Positions 9,219 through 16,579 of a stretch of DNA of 64,000 bases are shown here, in pieces. This DNA comes from Nonomuraea rubra (GTDB lineage: Bacteria > Actinomycetota > Actinomycetes > Streptosporangiales > Streptosporangiaceae), in NCBI RefSeq assembly GCF_014207985.1, contig NZ_JACHMI010000001.1, forward strand, positions 727,001 to 791,000, read 5' to 3'. The notes beneath the pieces were generated by a model. It was given only the letters and a program-made list of their open reading frames with translations. It was not told the origin of the DNA and did not search any database. Position numbers and translations under genes: made by a program. The stretch's first letter is position 1. Every line of letters begins with the position of its first letter.

Positions 9219-9875
9219 ATGAGCGACTGGACAGAATTCAAACCTGCCCGGTACGCGCTGTCGCACCTTCATCCGTATTGTCGGTGGCGTGGCCTAGCCT
9301 TCCTGCACGGACAAGAGTGGAGGGCGAGCATGGACACTTTCGGGCTGCTCAACCCGGTCAGGTTGTGGGAAGCGGCCGAAGTACTCACCCGCCCAAGTCC
9401 TGTGCCGAACGCTGCGGGCATCTATGGGTGGTACTTCGCCCAGCCTCCGCATCCAAGCCTGCCCGCCGATCACCTTCTCTACGTGGGGATCGCTCCCCGA
9501 CGCATGGTGACCCGGGCCAGCAAGCAGAATCTCCGGAGTAGGGTGCGGTATCACTTCCGGGGCAACGCTGAGGGCTCCACTCTGCGCCTCAGCCTCGGTT
9601 GCCTGCTCGGGCTCGAACTCCGGCGGGTGGGCAGCGGGAAGCGGTTGACCTTCGGCCAGGCCGGCGAGAAGGAACTGACGGACTGGATGGCGGAGTATGC
9701 CCGTGTGTGCTGGGTTCGTCATGACGAGCCCTGGACGGGAGAGGCCGAGCTGATCGCTCGGCTGGATCTCCCCCTCAACTTGGATCAGAATCGCAGTCAC
9801 GGATTTCATCCGTACTTGAGTGGTCTTCGCGCCTCGGCACGCGCCCATGCCCGCAACCATCCGATCAGCTCTTGA
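9219..9875 (+). CDS. GIY-YIG nuclease partner of the DUF2075 helicase
   Basis: A 218-residue protein starting 2 bases after the helicase stop. The GIY-YIG core is visible: Gly67-Ile68-Tyr69 (AAGIYGWYF), Tyr88-Val89-Gly90 (LLYVGIAP), then the Arg-rich helix LRSRVRYHFRGN, and late residues GEAELIARLDLPLNL, where the Glu is the expected metal ligand. GIY-YIG enzymes make single-metal cleavage of DNA. About 60 residues precede the core. DUF2075 and GIY-YIG domains are known in fused form in other bacteria; here they are split into adjacent genes, which supports a common function. Confidence 0.85.
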   Translation: MSDWTEFKPARYALSHLHPYCRWRGLAFLHGQEWRASMDTFGLLNPVRLWEAAEVLTRPSPVPNAAGIYGWYFAQPPHPSLPADHLLYVGIAPRRMVTRASKQNLRSRVRYHFRGNAEGSTLRLSLGCLLGLELRRVGSGKRLTFGQAGEKELTDWMAEYARVCWVRHDEPWTGEAELIARLDLPLNLDQNRSHGFHPYLSGLRASARAHARNHPISS

Positions 9876-10200
9876 GAGCTGAGGTGCCGCATCTCCATAT
9901 AGATGTTCGCGCGGGCGGCGAGCGATCGGCGGCATCAAGGGTGATTGTGCAGGCGGATACCGCATGCGTTGATGGACCATCTACCGCCGGCTCGGCCTTG
10001 ACACCCACCGAGATCCCTACGGGACCGGTCAGGTTGACGACATGCCCCATAGAGTGCGCGCGACGCAACCGACTCGATGGGGGCTATCCTCTGTAAATCT
10101 CTTCTCCGAGGATGAATCGCAGGGGAATGCCTTACTCGCGGGCTCATTTCAGGTGAGCTGGTGGACCATGTCGCTGATGGCCGCCCCAAGCTAAAATCGG
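9876..10200. other. Intergenic region between two candidate defence pairs
   Basis: Between the GIY-YIG gene and the convergent DUF262 gene. I see no gene with a credible family or ribosome-binding site here; short open frames lack any recognised motif. It may hold both transcription ends. Confidence 0.4.
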
Positions 10201-11313
10201 TCAGCTCTTAAGCTTTCTTGAAAGAAGCAATGTCAGTTGCTGGGAGCGAACTCGACGTGAGCCAAGGTCGGACGAGTTTCGGATGCCCGATGTATACTGC
10301 TCGATTACCTTATCGACTTCCTCGGCCGTCATGTTGACCATGGTCGCAAGGGATACCAATAGGCCATTAGCTTCACCGTTCTCGCCACTGCGCTTCCTGG
10401 CAGAGACGGCGCGCTGGAACAGGTCCAGAAGGTCGCGAAGCTGCATAGTCTGTTCCGGGTTGGTGTTTGCTAGCTCCTCGCGCAGTCCCCAGGAGACATG
10501 TAGCAGCGTGAACATGTCGACGATGTTCGACCATCTGGTTCGGCCAACCCACTTGATGGTGCTGCTGAGAACCGTCAGTAGTTCGAGAAACTCCGCCGAA
10601 CGATCCTGGTAGTCCTCGAAATCTGCGGAGATCTTATCGTAGCGTTCGTTGAGTTCGGTCTTTTTATTTGACAGGCCGAATATGCAAGTGCCGAAGACCT
10701 CGGCATAGAACTCTAGATCACCGCCTCGTTTGCGTCGTTCACCGCTGAAGACGCCGGATAGTTCGCTTATCGGGTGAGCCACACAGTCTTTGAGGAAGTC
10801 GTTGAACGGACCAGGCAGCAAAGCATTTCGGAGTTCCTGTTCCGTCAGCACCATGTTGACCCTGTTGACGCGCGCGAAAACTGCGCGCACAAACTCGTCG
10901 GCAAGGTTGGATAGGCGCCGAATCGGGAAGCGGTATTGGAAGAACTCTTGACGCACATCGTCGGGCAACTCCTTAAAGAGCTTACCCTCGAACTTCTCGC
11001 GTAGCTTTTCATCCTCCAGCCCGTCCAGGGGAAACCTGTTGTTCAGAAACTCGAGCAAGGAGGTGAGGCGCTGCTGGCCGTCGACAACGGATGCGGTCTG
11101 CTCTCCCTCCGGCGTTGTTTCGTATGCGAGGTAAATCTCAGGGATCGGATACCCAAGGAGTATGGTCTCCATCAAGGAGACCTTGGCGCGGTCGGGCCAG
11201 ACGGCCTTGCGCTGGTACTCGGGCTGGAGGATCAGCTCGCCGGACTTGTCCAGCGACCGGAACTCCGCCACCGTCTTCGACTCGATCTCGAACTTGAGTC
11301 CGTGATCAGCCAT
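10201..11313 (-). CDS. DUF262 (GmrSD/ParB-like) protein
   Basis: A 370-residue DUF262 protein. The N-terminal nucleotide-binding domain shows LQPEYQRKAVWP (YQR at 33-35), GYPIPEIYLAYE and VVDGQQRL (DGQQR at 78-82), the ParB/sulfiredoxin-like motifs used for NTP hydrolysis in GmrSD and related enzymes. The remaining part is helical and lacks the HNH (DUF1524) nuclease domain of full GmrSD. Its start overlaps the upstream nucleotidyltransferase-like gene by 8 bases, so they are coupled. The DNA has clearly more A/T (runs such as TTTTTATTTG) than the flanking genes, a sign of recent transfer. Defence is the likely role, by family and setting. Confidence 0.88.
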   Translation of the reverse strand: MADHGLKFEIESKTVAEFRSLDKSGELILQPEYQRKAVWPDRAKVSLMETILLGYPIPEIYLAYETTPEGEQTASVVDGQQRLTSLLEFLNNRFPLDGLEDEKLREKFEGKLFKELPDDVRQEFFQYRFPIRRLSNLADEFVRAVFARVNRVNMVLTEQELRNALLPGPFNDFLKDCVAHPISELSGVFSGERRKRGGDLEFYAEVFGTCIFGLSNKKTELNERYDKISADFEDYQDRSAEFLELLTVLSSTIKWVGRTRWSNIVDMFTLLHVSWGLREELANTNPEQTMQLRDLLDLFQRAVSARKRSGENGEANGLLVSLATMVNMTAEEVDKVIEQYTSGIRNSSDLGSRRVRSQQLTLLLSRKLKS

Positions 11314-11905
11314 GGTGTACGCCTTCCTCGATCGCGCGATCGCGCGCTATGTTCACACTCTTGACCTGATAGCTTCTGAGTGACGCATGGTTGCGGTATA
11401 GCCTGTAATTGATCTCGCAGTTTCTGAAGGCGTCACCGAGATCCTGGATGAAGAGATCTCTAGACCGTGACCACTGCTCGCCGAAGGACAGTCGCGGCAG
11501 CACGATGTCGAGGGCGATGCACTCCTCGAAAACCAGCTTGCGCAGGTAGTTTTTATTTCTGGGGAAAAGCTCGTCCTCGATTAACTGTCGGAGCTCACCC
11601 CATGCCTTGTCGAACAGTTCTGGTGAGATCACTGCGATGTCTAAGTCCGAGCCTTCGTGGAACTTTCTGAAGTTCTTCTTCGGGTTCATGGAGTAACCCA
11701 GGCGAGCGCTTCCGACCAGCTGGACGGCCATCGGGTCCACGCCTAGTTCGGTTGCAACCAGATGTCGCCATCTGATGTAGTTAAGCTCTTGAGGCCACAC
11801 CGCAGGTGTTCCGTCGAATAGCCGGGCAGTCACAAAGTAGTCAACTTGCTGCTCCAGAGCACTGAACTCCTTCCAGAATTCGGGTAGCCCTGAAATATCG
11901 GCCAT
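11306..11905 (-). CDS. Nucleotidyltransferase-like protein coupled to DUF262
   Basis: A 199-residue protein with pol-beta nucleotidyltransferase motifs: LVGSARLGYS (Gly65-Ser66) and HEGSDLDIAVIS (Asp87, Asp89), and a probable third carboxylate in IALDIVL. The gap between the GS motif and the Asp pair is longer than usual. Such proteins transfer nucleotides to proteins, RNA or small molecules, or act as toxin-antitoxin nucleotidyltransferases. It is the first gene of a low-GC pair with the DUF262 protein (8-base overlap). I infer a two-gene defence module; the substrate cannot be seen. Confidence 0.75.
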   Translation of the reverse strand: MADISGLPEFWKEFSALEQQVDYFVTARLFDGTPAVWPQELNYIRWRHLVATELGVDPMAVQLVGSARLGYSMNPKKNFRKFHEGSDLDIAVISPELFDKAWGELRQLIEDELFPRNKNYLRKLVFEECIALDIVLPRLSFGEQWSRSRDLFIQDLGDAFRNCEINYRLYRNHASLRSYQVKSVNIARDRAIEEGVHHG

Positions 11906-12303
11906 CGTGTCCCCTCAGCGAGCGTCGAGCTGAGCACGCGTGCGCTACAGCCGTTACATCTGCGCGCCACCGGGGTGAGAGTGGTGAAACCGGTACCACC
12001 ACCTCGGAAGCGCGGTCACCGTACGATCTCCCAGCAAATCGTGCGGCGATTCTATCGCGTTTCATCACCCCGCAGCTCGGCTAAGGATCGGGCCGTCCTC
12101 GTCGCCCTCCGCTCCGCAGCCCGTATCCAGCCACTGCTGGGCAGCGTCGCCGACCTGGCAGGAACCGTTGCCACCAGCACCGCCATGCTCATCCAGCGCG
12201 AGCACGCTGCTACCTCCTCGGCCGGGCTGCCCATTTACATCGTCATCACCAAGGGGAGCCCAGAAGACGCTGCGCTGATAGTAGTCATCCCCTGATCGCT
12301 GCC

Positions 12304-12501
12304 TTGGGACTGACCGACGCACCATGGGAGTTGATTGAGCCTCTACTGTCCGAGCTGGACAACAGCGGGCGTCCGGAGAGCACCCACGCCGGAAGGTCGT
12401 CAACGCCAGGGACCGTGACTGGGGAAACGTCACCAAGATCATCCCCCGCATGTCCCCTGATCAAGGTCCTACGGCTGCATACGGGTGCTCTTGGTGACCT
12501 A
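12304..12501 (+). pseudogene. IS5-family transposase remnant
   Basis: The first frame reads LTDAPWELIEPLLSELD, the standard N-terminus of IS5-type transposases, then GRP; from about 12381 the match continues in another frame as HPRRKVVNA, the next conserved block. A frameshift therefore lies between 12370 and 12384. The frame then runs to a stop near 12501 with no catalytic part. This is a decayed fragment beside the tRNA-Arg gene. The stretch 11906-12303 before it holds no gene I can support. Confidence 0.6.
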
Positions 12502-12521
12502 TACAGGGTCTAGAAAGCAAA

Positions 12522-12547
12522 GACCTGCGGCCAAGAAACCGCAGGTC
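12522..12547 (-). terminator. Terminator of tRNA-Arg
   Basis: GACCTGCGG and CCGCAGGTC pair perfectly over 9 bases around an 8-base loop. On the minus strand the stem is followed by TTTGCTTTCT, so it is a good intrinsic terminator for the leftward tRNA gene. Confidence 0.8.
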
Positions 12548-12575
12548 AGAAGCCGAAATGCCTGGTCGAGAAGCG

Positions 12576-12648
12576 TGCCCCCGGCAGGATTCGAACCTGC
12601 GGCACCCGCTTTAGGAGAGCGGTGCTCTATCCCCTGAGCTACGGAGGC
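12576..12648 (-). tRNA. tRNA-Arg (anticodon CCT)
   Basis: The minus strand folds into a complete cloverleaf of 73 bases. The acceptor arms GCCTCCG and CGGGGGC pair with one G-T; D arm GCTC/GAGC; anticodon arm CCGCT-CTCCTAA-AGCGG with anticodon CCT; T arm GCAGG-TTCGAAT-CCTGC. The discriminator base is A and CCA is not encoded. Its 3' end faces the accessory region at 1-12.5 kb, as expected if an integrative element used this gene as attachment site. Confidence 0.95.
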
Positions 12649-12800
12649 GGACTCCCGTAAGCCTAGCGAAAGTTTGGCACTGTGTGCGACGTGGCCCCGC
12701 CGCCAGTTTCCCGGGGTTGGTTATGGGTGCTCTGAGCTGCGGTAAAGGCATGACAAGTGATCAGATTCTTGCTCATCGCGCCCGGATACCGTCTGGGGCT

Positions 12801-13238
12801 GTGACCAGGAGGCGATGCGCGCAGGCCCGTCGGCGGCCCGTTGTGCTGTTCGGGGCGTTGCTGGCGCCGGCGATTCTTGCGGGAGGGTTGCTGGCGGGGG
12901 AGATACGTGGGTTTGAGGAAGGGGTTGCCGAGGCTGGTGGGGGTGGGGGTGGGGCAGTGAGGTTGGCGTTCGAGCCTGTGTTGGTGCCGGCGCCTGCTCG
13001 GCCTGAGCGGCGGTATGCGGCGGCGATGCCTTCGCCTGTGCGTGAGGTGCCTGAGCGGGTGCCGAGGGTGAGGGGTGAGGAGAGGGCTCCGGAGGTCGTC
13101 GAGGAGGAGCCTGTTACGCCGGCGCCTGTGCAGACTCAGGGCGGGTGTCCGGGGGAGTGGGTGGATACCTGGTTGTGGGAGTTGTGCCGGGATCGGGAGC
13201 AGGAGGGGGCTGTTGACAGCTGGCTGCCTGGGATCTGA
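12801..13238 (+). CDS. Small membrane-anchored hypothetical protein
   Basis: A protein of about 145 residues if GTG 12801 is used; ATG 12750 in the same frame is possible. It has a basic N-terminus (RRRCAQARRRP), a transmembrane segment (VVLFGALLAPAILAGGLLAG), a Gly-rich turn, and an acidic/Pro-rich tail ending with GCPGEWVDTWLWELC, where two Cys flank a Trp-rich motif. The orientation suggests an external C-terminus. No family is recognised. Confidence 0.5.
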   Translation: MTRRRCAQARRRPVVLFGALLAPAILAGGLLAGEIRGFEEGVAEAGGGGGGAVRLAFEPVLVPAPARPERRYAAAMPSPVREVPERVPRVRGEERAPEVVEEEPVTPAPVQTQGGCPGEWVDTWLWELCRDREQEGAVDSWLPGI

Positions 13239-13515
13239 ACCGGAGGTGAGGGGCGGGCGTACTGATCTGTGTGGGTTGTTTGTGTCGGTGTGCTGCGGAG
13301 CTCGTAGGTGGGGTCAGGGGATGGGGTTGTGCTGCTGCTGAGAGGGGTGGTCTTGGCGGGGGTGCTGGGTGAGGGGTGTGCGGGGCGGGGTTCGCTGCGC
13401 AAAGTGGGTTATTTGTCTCATAACAGCTCTTCGGAGTTCGGTCCGGGCACTCGGGGGGCTGTAGTAACGTGCGTGCCTGACCAGGGTAACGAGATTGCAA
13501 ACGGAGGAGTCGAAC

Positions 13516-14604
13516 GTGCCAGCCCCTCGATCAGCGGGTCTGATCGCGGTTGTCATGGCGGTGGCTTCTCTTCTCGTGCCCTTGCGGGGCATCCCTGCGC
13601 AGGCACAGGCTCGGGTTCAGCTGGAAGGCGTGCGGCGGGATCCGTCCAATCTGAGTGAGCTGCGGAAAGAGGCCGAGCGGTCGGCCAAGGAGCTCGAGGA
13701 CGCCACCAAGGCCCTGGAGAAGCGGCGGGCCGACATCGCGGCATCCGAGAAGGAGCTCAAGAGCAAGCTCACCGCGCTGCAGGACCTCGAACGGCGGCTG
13801 GCCGTGATGCGGCAGCCGGTGTCCCAGATGGCCGAGCTGCTGTATCAGCAGCCGTTCATGGCCGGGGGGATCGTGCCGTACCTGTCCGGGAGCGCGGATG
13901 AGAAGACGCTGCGCGCGCTGATGGACGCGAACCAGATCGTGGCCGTGCGGCAGCAGGCCGTTGAGCAGACGAGCGCCTTGTACAAGGAGGCCGAGCGGCT
14001 GGCCGGTGAGGCGCAGGAACTGCGGGCGGGGAACTTGCTGGCCGAGGCGCAGCTGGCCGCTGAGGTCGACACCCTGCGGCAACGGTCGGACAAGATCGTG
14101 AAGTCGCTGACGGCGGCGCTGGTGAAGCTGGGGATCAAGATCGACAAGGTGGGGCGGGCGGCGCTCGGATGCAATCCGCTTCGGGCTGCTACGGCCGATC
14201 AGTACCCCAACGGGCTGATTCCCAAGGGCATGCTCTGTCCGTTGCAGCAGAAGGGGTTCAGTCTGAGGGCCGATGCCACCATCGCATTCGTGAGTTTGAA
14301 CGAGGCTTATCGGCAGCGGTTCGGGAAGCCGATGTGCGTGACCGACGCGTACCGGAGCCTGGCCGAGCAGCAGTCGATCTACTATCGGCGGCCTGGGTTC
14401 GCTGCGGTGCCTGGGCGGAGCAACCACGGGCTCGGGCTGGCTGTGGACCTGTGTGGCGGGGTGGAGAGGTCCGGGTCCGCGGAGTTCGTGTGGATGGAGA
14501 AGAACTCCAAGCGGTACGGGTGGTTCCACCCCTCCTGGGCCTACAGCAGCCCGTTCGAGCCCTGGCACTGGGAGTACGACCCCAAGATCGACGAGCTTCT
14601 CTGA
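13516..14604 (+). CDS. Secreted coiled-coil D,D-carboxypeptidase (VanY/M15B)
   Basis: GTG 13516 is preceded by GGAGG. The 362-residue product has a Sec signal peptide (residues 1-32, ending AQAQA), a long coiled coil (about 45-190: LRKEAERSAKELEDATKALEK), and a C-terminal peptidase M15B domain. Zinc-site motifs are SNHGLGLAVDLCGG (His and Asp ligands) and PWHWEY (His ligand); the substrate helix is TDAYRSLAEQQ. It would trim peptidoglycan stem peptides outside the membrane, the coiled coil probably controlling access as in EnvC/RipA-type hydrolases. It is convergent with mscL. Confidence 0.88.
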   Translation: MPAPRSAGLIAVVMAVASLLVPLRGIPAQAQARVQLEGVRRDPSNLSELRKEAERSAKELEDATKALEKRRADIAASEKELKSKLTALQDLERRLAVMRQPVSQMAELLYQQPFMAGGIVPYLSGSADEKTLRALMDANQIVAVRQQAVEQTSALYKEAERLAGEAQELRAGNLLAEAQLAAEVDTLRQRSDKIVKSLTAALVKLGIKIDKVGRAALGCNPLRAATADQYPNGLIPKGMLCPLQQKGFSLRADATIAFVSLNEAYRQRFGKPMCVTDAYRSLAEQQSIYYRRPGFAAVPGRSNHGLGLAVDLCGGVERSGSAEFVWMEKNSKRYGWFHPSWAYSSPFEPWHWEYDPKIDELL

Positions 14605-14614
14605 GGGATTCCGC

Positions 14615-15016
14615 TCAGATCGCCGGGGCCACTTCCGCGCTGCAGAAGGCGCAGCGGGAGGCGGGCTTGGGGATCTCCGACAGGCACTCGGGGCAGTCGC
14701 GGGTCTTCGACTCGATCTTCGCGGCGGCGCGCTCCTTGAGGTGTGTGTACGGCTTCACCACCAGGAAGTAGATCACCGCGGCGACCATCAGGAACGAGAT
14801 GACCGCGTTGACGAAGTTGCCGTACATGAAGTTGGACTGGCCGACCGTCACCTTGAGCGAGGAGAAGTCGGGCAGGCCGCCGAACGCGGAGATCAGCGGG
14901 GTGAGCAGGTCGGCCACGAACGACTGCACGATCGCGTTGAAGGCCGCCCCGATGACCACCGCCACGGCCAGGTCGATGACGTTCCCTTGCATGAGGAACT
15001 TCTTGAATCCGTTCAC
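14615..15016 (-). CDS. mscL: Large-conductance mechanosensitive channel with zinc-ribbon tail
   Basis: A 133-residue MscL: KKFLMQGNVIDLAVAVVIGAAF (N-terminal helix and TM1), a periplasmic loop, then TM2 (AVISFLMVAAVIYFLVV). The channel opens under membrane tension to release solutes. The cytoplasmic end departs from the E. coli form: CPECLSEIP and CAFC provide a four-Cys zinc ribbon, common in actinobacterial homologues. It ends 10 bases from the VanY-type gene, converging. Confidence 0.96.
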   Translation of the reverse strand: MNGFKKFLMQGNVIDLAVAVVIGAAFNAIVQSFVADLLTPLISAFGGLPDFSSLKVTVGQSNFMYGNFVNAVISFLMVAAVIYFLVVKPYTHLKERAAAKIESKTRDCPECLSEIPKPASRCAFCSAEVAPAI

Positions 15017-15039
15017 GGCAAGGAATCGTAGCCGAATGA

Positions 15040-15636
15040 TTACGGTAAGTTAGTTCTGATGGTGATCGACAGGCGGGCGTGGGCTTGGGCCGTCGCCAGA
15101 TCGGCTGCTTGGGTGGGGGTTGTGGCCAGCACGATCAACGTGCCGTCGCCTGTGTCGTGAGTTGTCCTTACCGGTGGGTTCGGGATCGACAGGACCGTGG
15201 TGTCCTGGGCGAGCTGGCGGGCCGGGGCGCCCTGGTCGTAGGCGGCCAGGAGGGTGATCGTGGAGCCGGGGGAGATGAGGGCCGCCGCGGCGGCGTCGGC
15301 GATGCGTACGGGGGTGGCGACCAGGCCCGGCGGAAGGCGGTAGGAGGCGAGCAGGCGGACGTCGGTGAGTGGCTCGCCCTTGCGCATGGGGGTGGCCAGG
15401 GTCTGGCCCGCCGGGATCGTGCGTACTGCTCCTGCGGGTGGCGGGGCGAGGGCTGCCGGGTGGAAGTCGGCCGGGTTGAGAGGGCCGGGGGACAGGTCGC
15501 GGGAGGCCACCAGGACCGTGGGGGCGAAGCCGGTGGGGCGGGTGGCGACGAAGGCCGCGATGACCGAGACGGCGGCGAGTGCCGCCGCTACGAGGCGGCG
15601 GCGACGGCCGTGGCGTGAGAGCCAGGACTGGATCAC
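15040..15636 (-). CDS. SAF-domain (CpaB/RcpC-like) membrane protein
   Basis: A 198-residue protein with a basic N-terminus, one transmembrane helix (LVAAALAAVSVIAAFVA) and an external SAF domain (VLVASRDLSPGPLNPADFHPA; GQTLATPMRKGEPLTDVRLL). SAF domains of this type occur in CpaB/RcpC proteins of Flp/Tad pilus assembly, where they bind glycan, but no pilus genes are nearby. Its start overlaps the MTA phosphorylase stop by 4 bases, so it is co-translated with that gene. Confidence 0.8.
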   Translation of the reverse strand: MIQSWLSRHGRRRRLVAAALAAVSVIAAFVATRPTGFAPTVLVASRDLSPGPLNPADFHPAALAPPPAGAVRTIPAGQTLATPMRKGEPLTDVRLLASYRLPPGLVATPVRIADAAAAALISPGSTITLLAAYDQGAPARQLAQDTTVLSIPNPPVRTTHDTGDGTLIVLATTPTQAADLATAQAHARLSITIRTNLP

Positions 15637-16439
15637 GGCAACTCGAAGGGCAGCTTGATGCCGTCCAGGGCCGAGCCGCAGGGGCAGGTGCGTTCTTCCG
15701 GCAGGGACTGGACGGTCTCCGCGACCAGGGTGCGCATGCGGGTGACATTCTGGGCGAAGAACTCCAGCACCTCGTCGTGGGTCACGCCCTGACCGGCTTC
15801 CACGCCGGCGTCGTGATCGGTCACGAGGGAGATGGACGTGTAGCAGAGCGCCAGCTCACGGGCCAATATCGCCTCGGGGAAGCCGGTCATGCCCACGATG
15901 GACCAGCCGTTGCCCGCGAACCACTGCGACTCCGCCCGGGTCGAGAAGCGCGGGCCCTCGATGACCACCAAGGTGCCGCCGTCCACCGTTTGCCAGTCGC
16001 CGGCGCGGGCCGCCGCCACGGCCGTGGAGCGGCCCGTCGGGCAGTACGGGTCGGCGAAGGAGACGTGGACCGCGCCGTCGACGTCGTAATAGGTCTGAGG
16101 GCGTCCGGAGGTGCGGTCGACGAGCTGGTCGGGGACGACGATGGCGCCGGGGCCGTACTCGGCTCTCAGTGAACCTACGGCGCTGGGCGCGACCACCTGG
16201 CGCACGCCGAGCGAACGCAGTGCCCAGAGGTTGGCACGATAGGGGATGCGGTGCGGCGGGAAGCGGTGATCTCGCCCGTGTCTGGGGATGAACGCCACGG
16301 AACGCGAGCCGATGCGCCCGACCGTGACGACATCGCTCGGGGGGCCGTAGGGAGTGGCGAGCTCGATCTCCTCTGCGTCGTCGAGCAGGGAGTAAAAGCC
16401 TGAACCGCCGATAACGCCGATATCTGCGCGAGTGACCAT
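15633..16439 (-). CDS. mtnP: S-methyl-5'-thioadenosine phosphorylase
   Basis: A 268-residue PNP/MTAP family enzyme: IGVIGGSGFY at the N-terminus (phosphate loop), IPRHGRDHRFPPHRIPYRAN (substrate loop), and IVGMTGFPEAILARELALCY plus SLVTDHDAGVE. It cleaves methylthioadenosine with phosphate to adenine and methylthioribose-1-phosphate in methionine salvage. The start is chosen at the Met before VTRADIGVIGG. The gene opens a two-gene operon with the SAF protein. Confidence 0.92.
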   Translation of the reverse strand: MVTRADIGVIGGSGFYSLLDDAEEIELATPYGPPSDVVTVGRIGSRSVAFIPRHGRDHRFPPHRIPYRANLWALRSLGVRQVVAPSAVGSLRAEYGPGAIVVPDQLVDRTSGRPQTYYDVDGAVHVSFADPYCPTGRSTAVAAARAGDWQTVDGGTLVVIEGPRFSTRAESQWFAGNGWSIVGMTGFPEAILARELALCYTSISLVTDHDAGVEAGQGVTHDEVLEFFAQNVTRMRTLVAETVQSLPEERTCPCGSALDGIKLPFELP

Positions 16440-16579
16440 GGCGCAGAGAGTAGCCGGAGCGGTGGTGGGCGGGGTGAACGCGAACGGCGTTCTGTGGATA
16501 ACCGGGGCGCGTGGCGGGTGGCTGTGGATAACTCGGTTGCAGGGAGTGGGCACACCAGTACGAAGAGTAGGATCGCCGC

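Noticed and set aside
11975..12295. Possible 106-residue gene before the transposase remnant
   Set aside because: No family, no good ribosome site, and biased composition.
13400..13510. Possible riboswitch before the VanY-type gene
   Set aside because: The leader has a few short stems, but I could not match a c-di-AMP or other riboswitch consensus with certainty.
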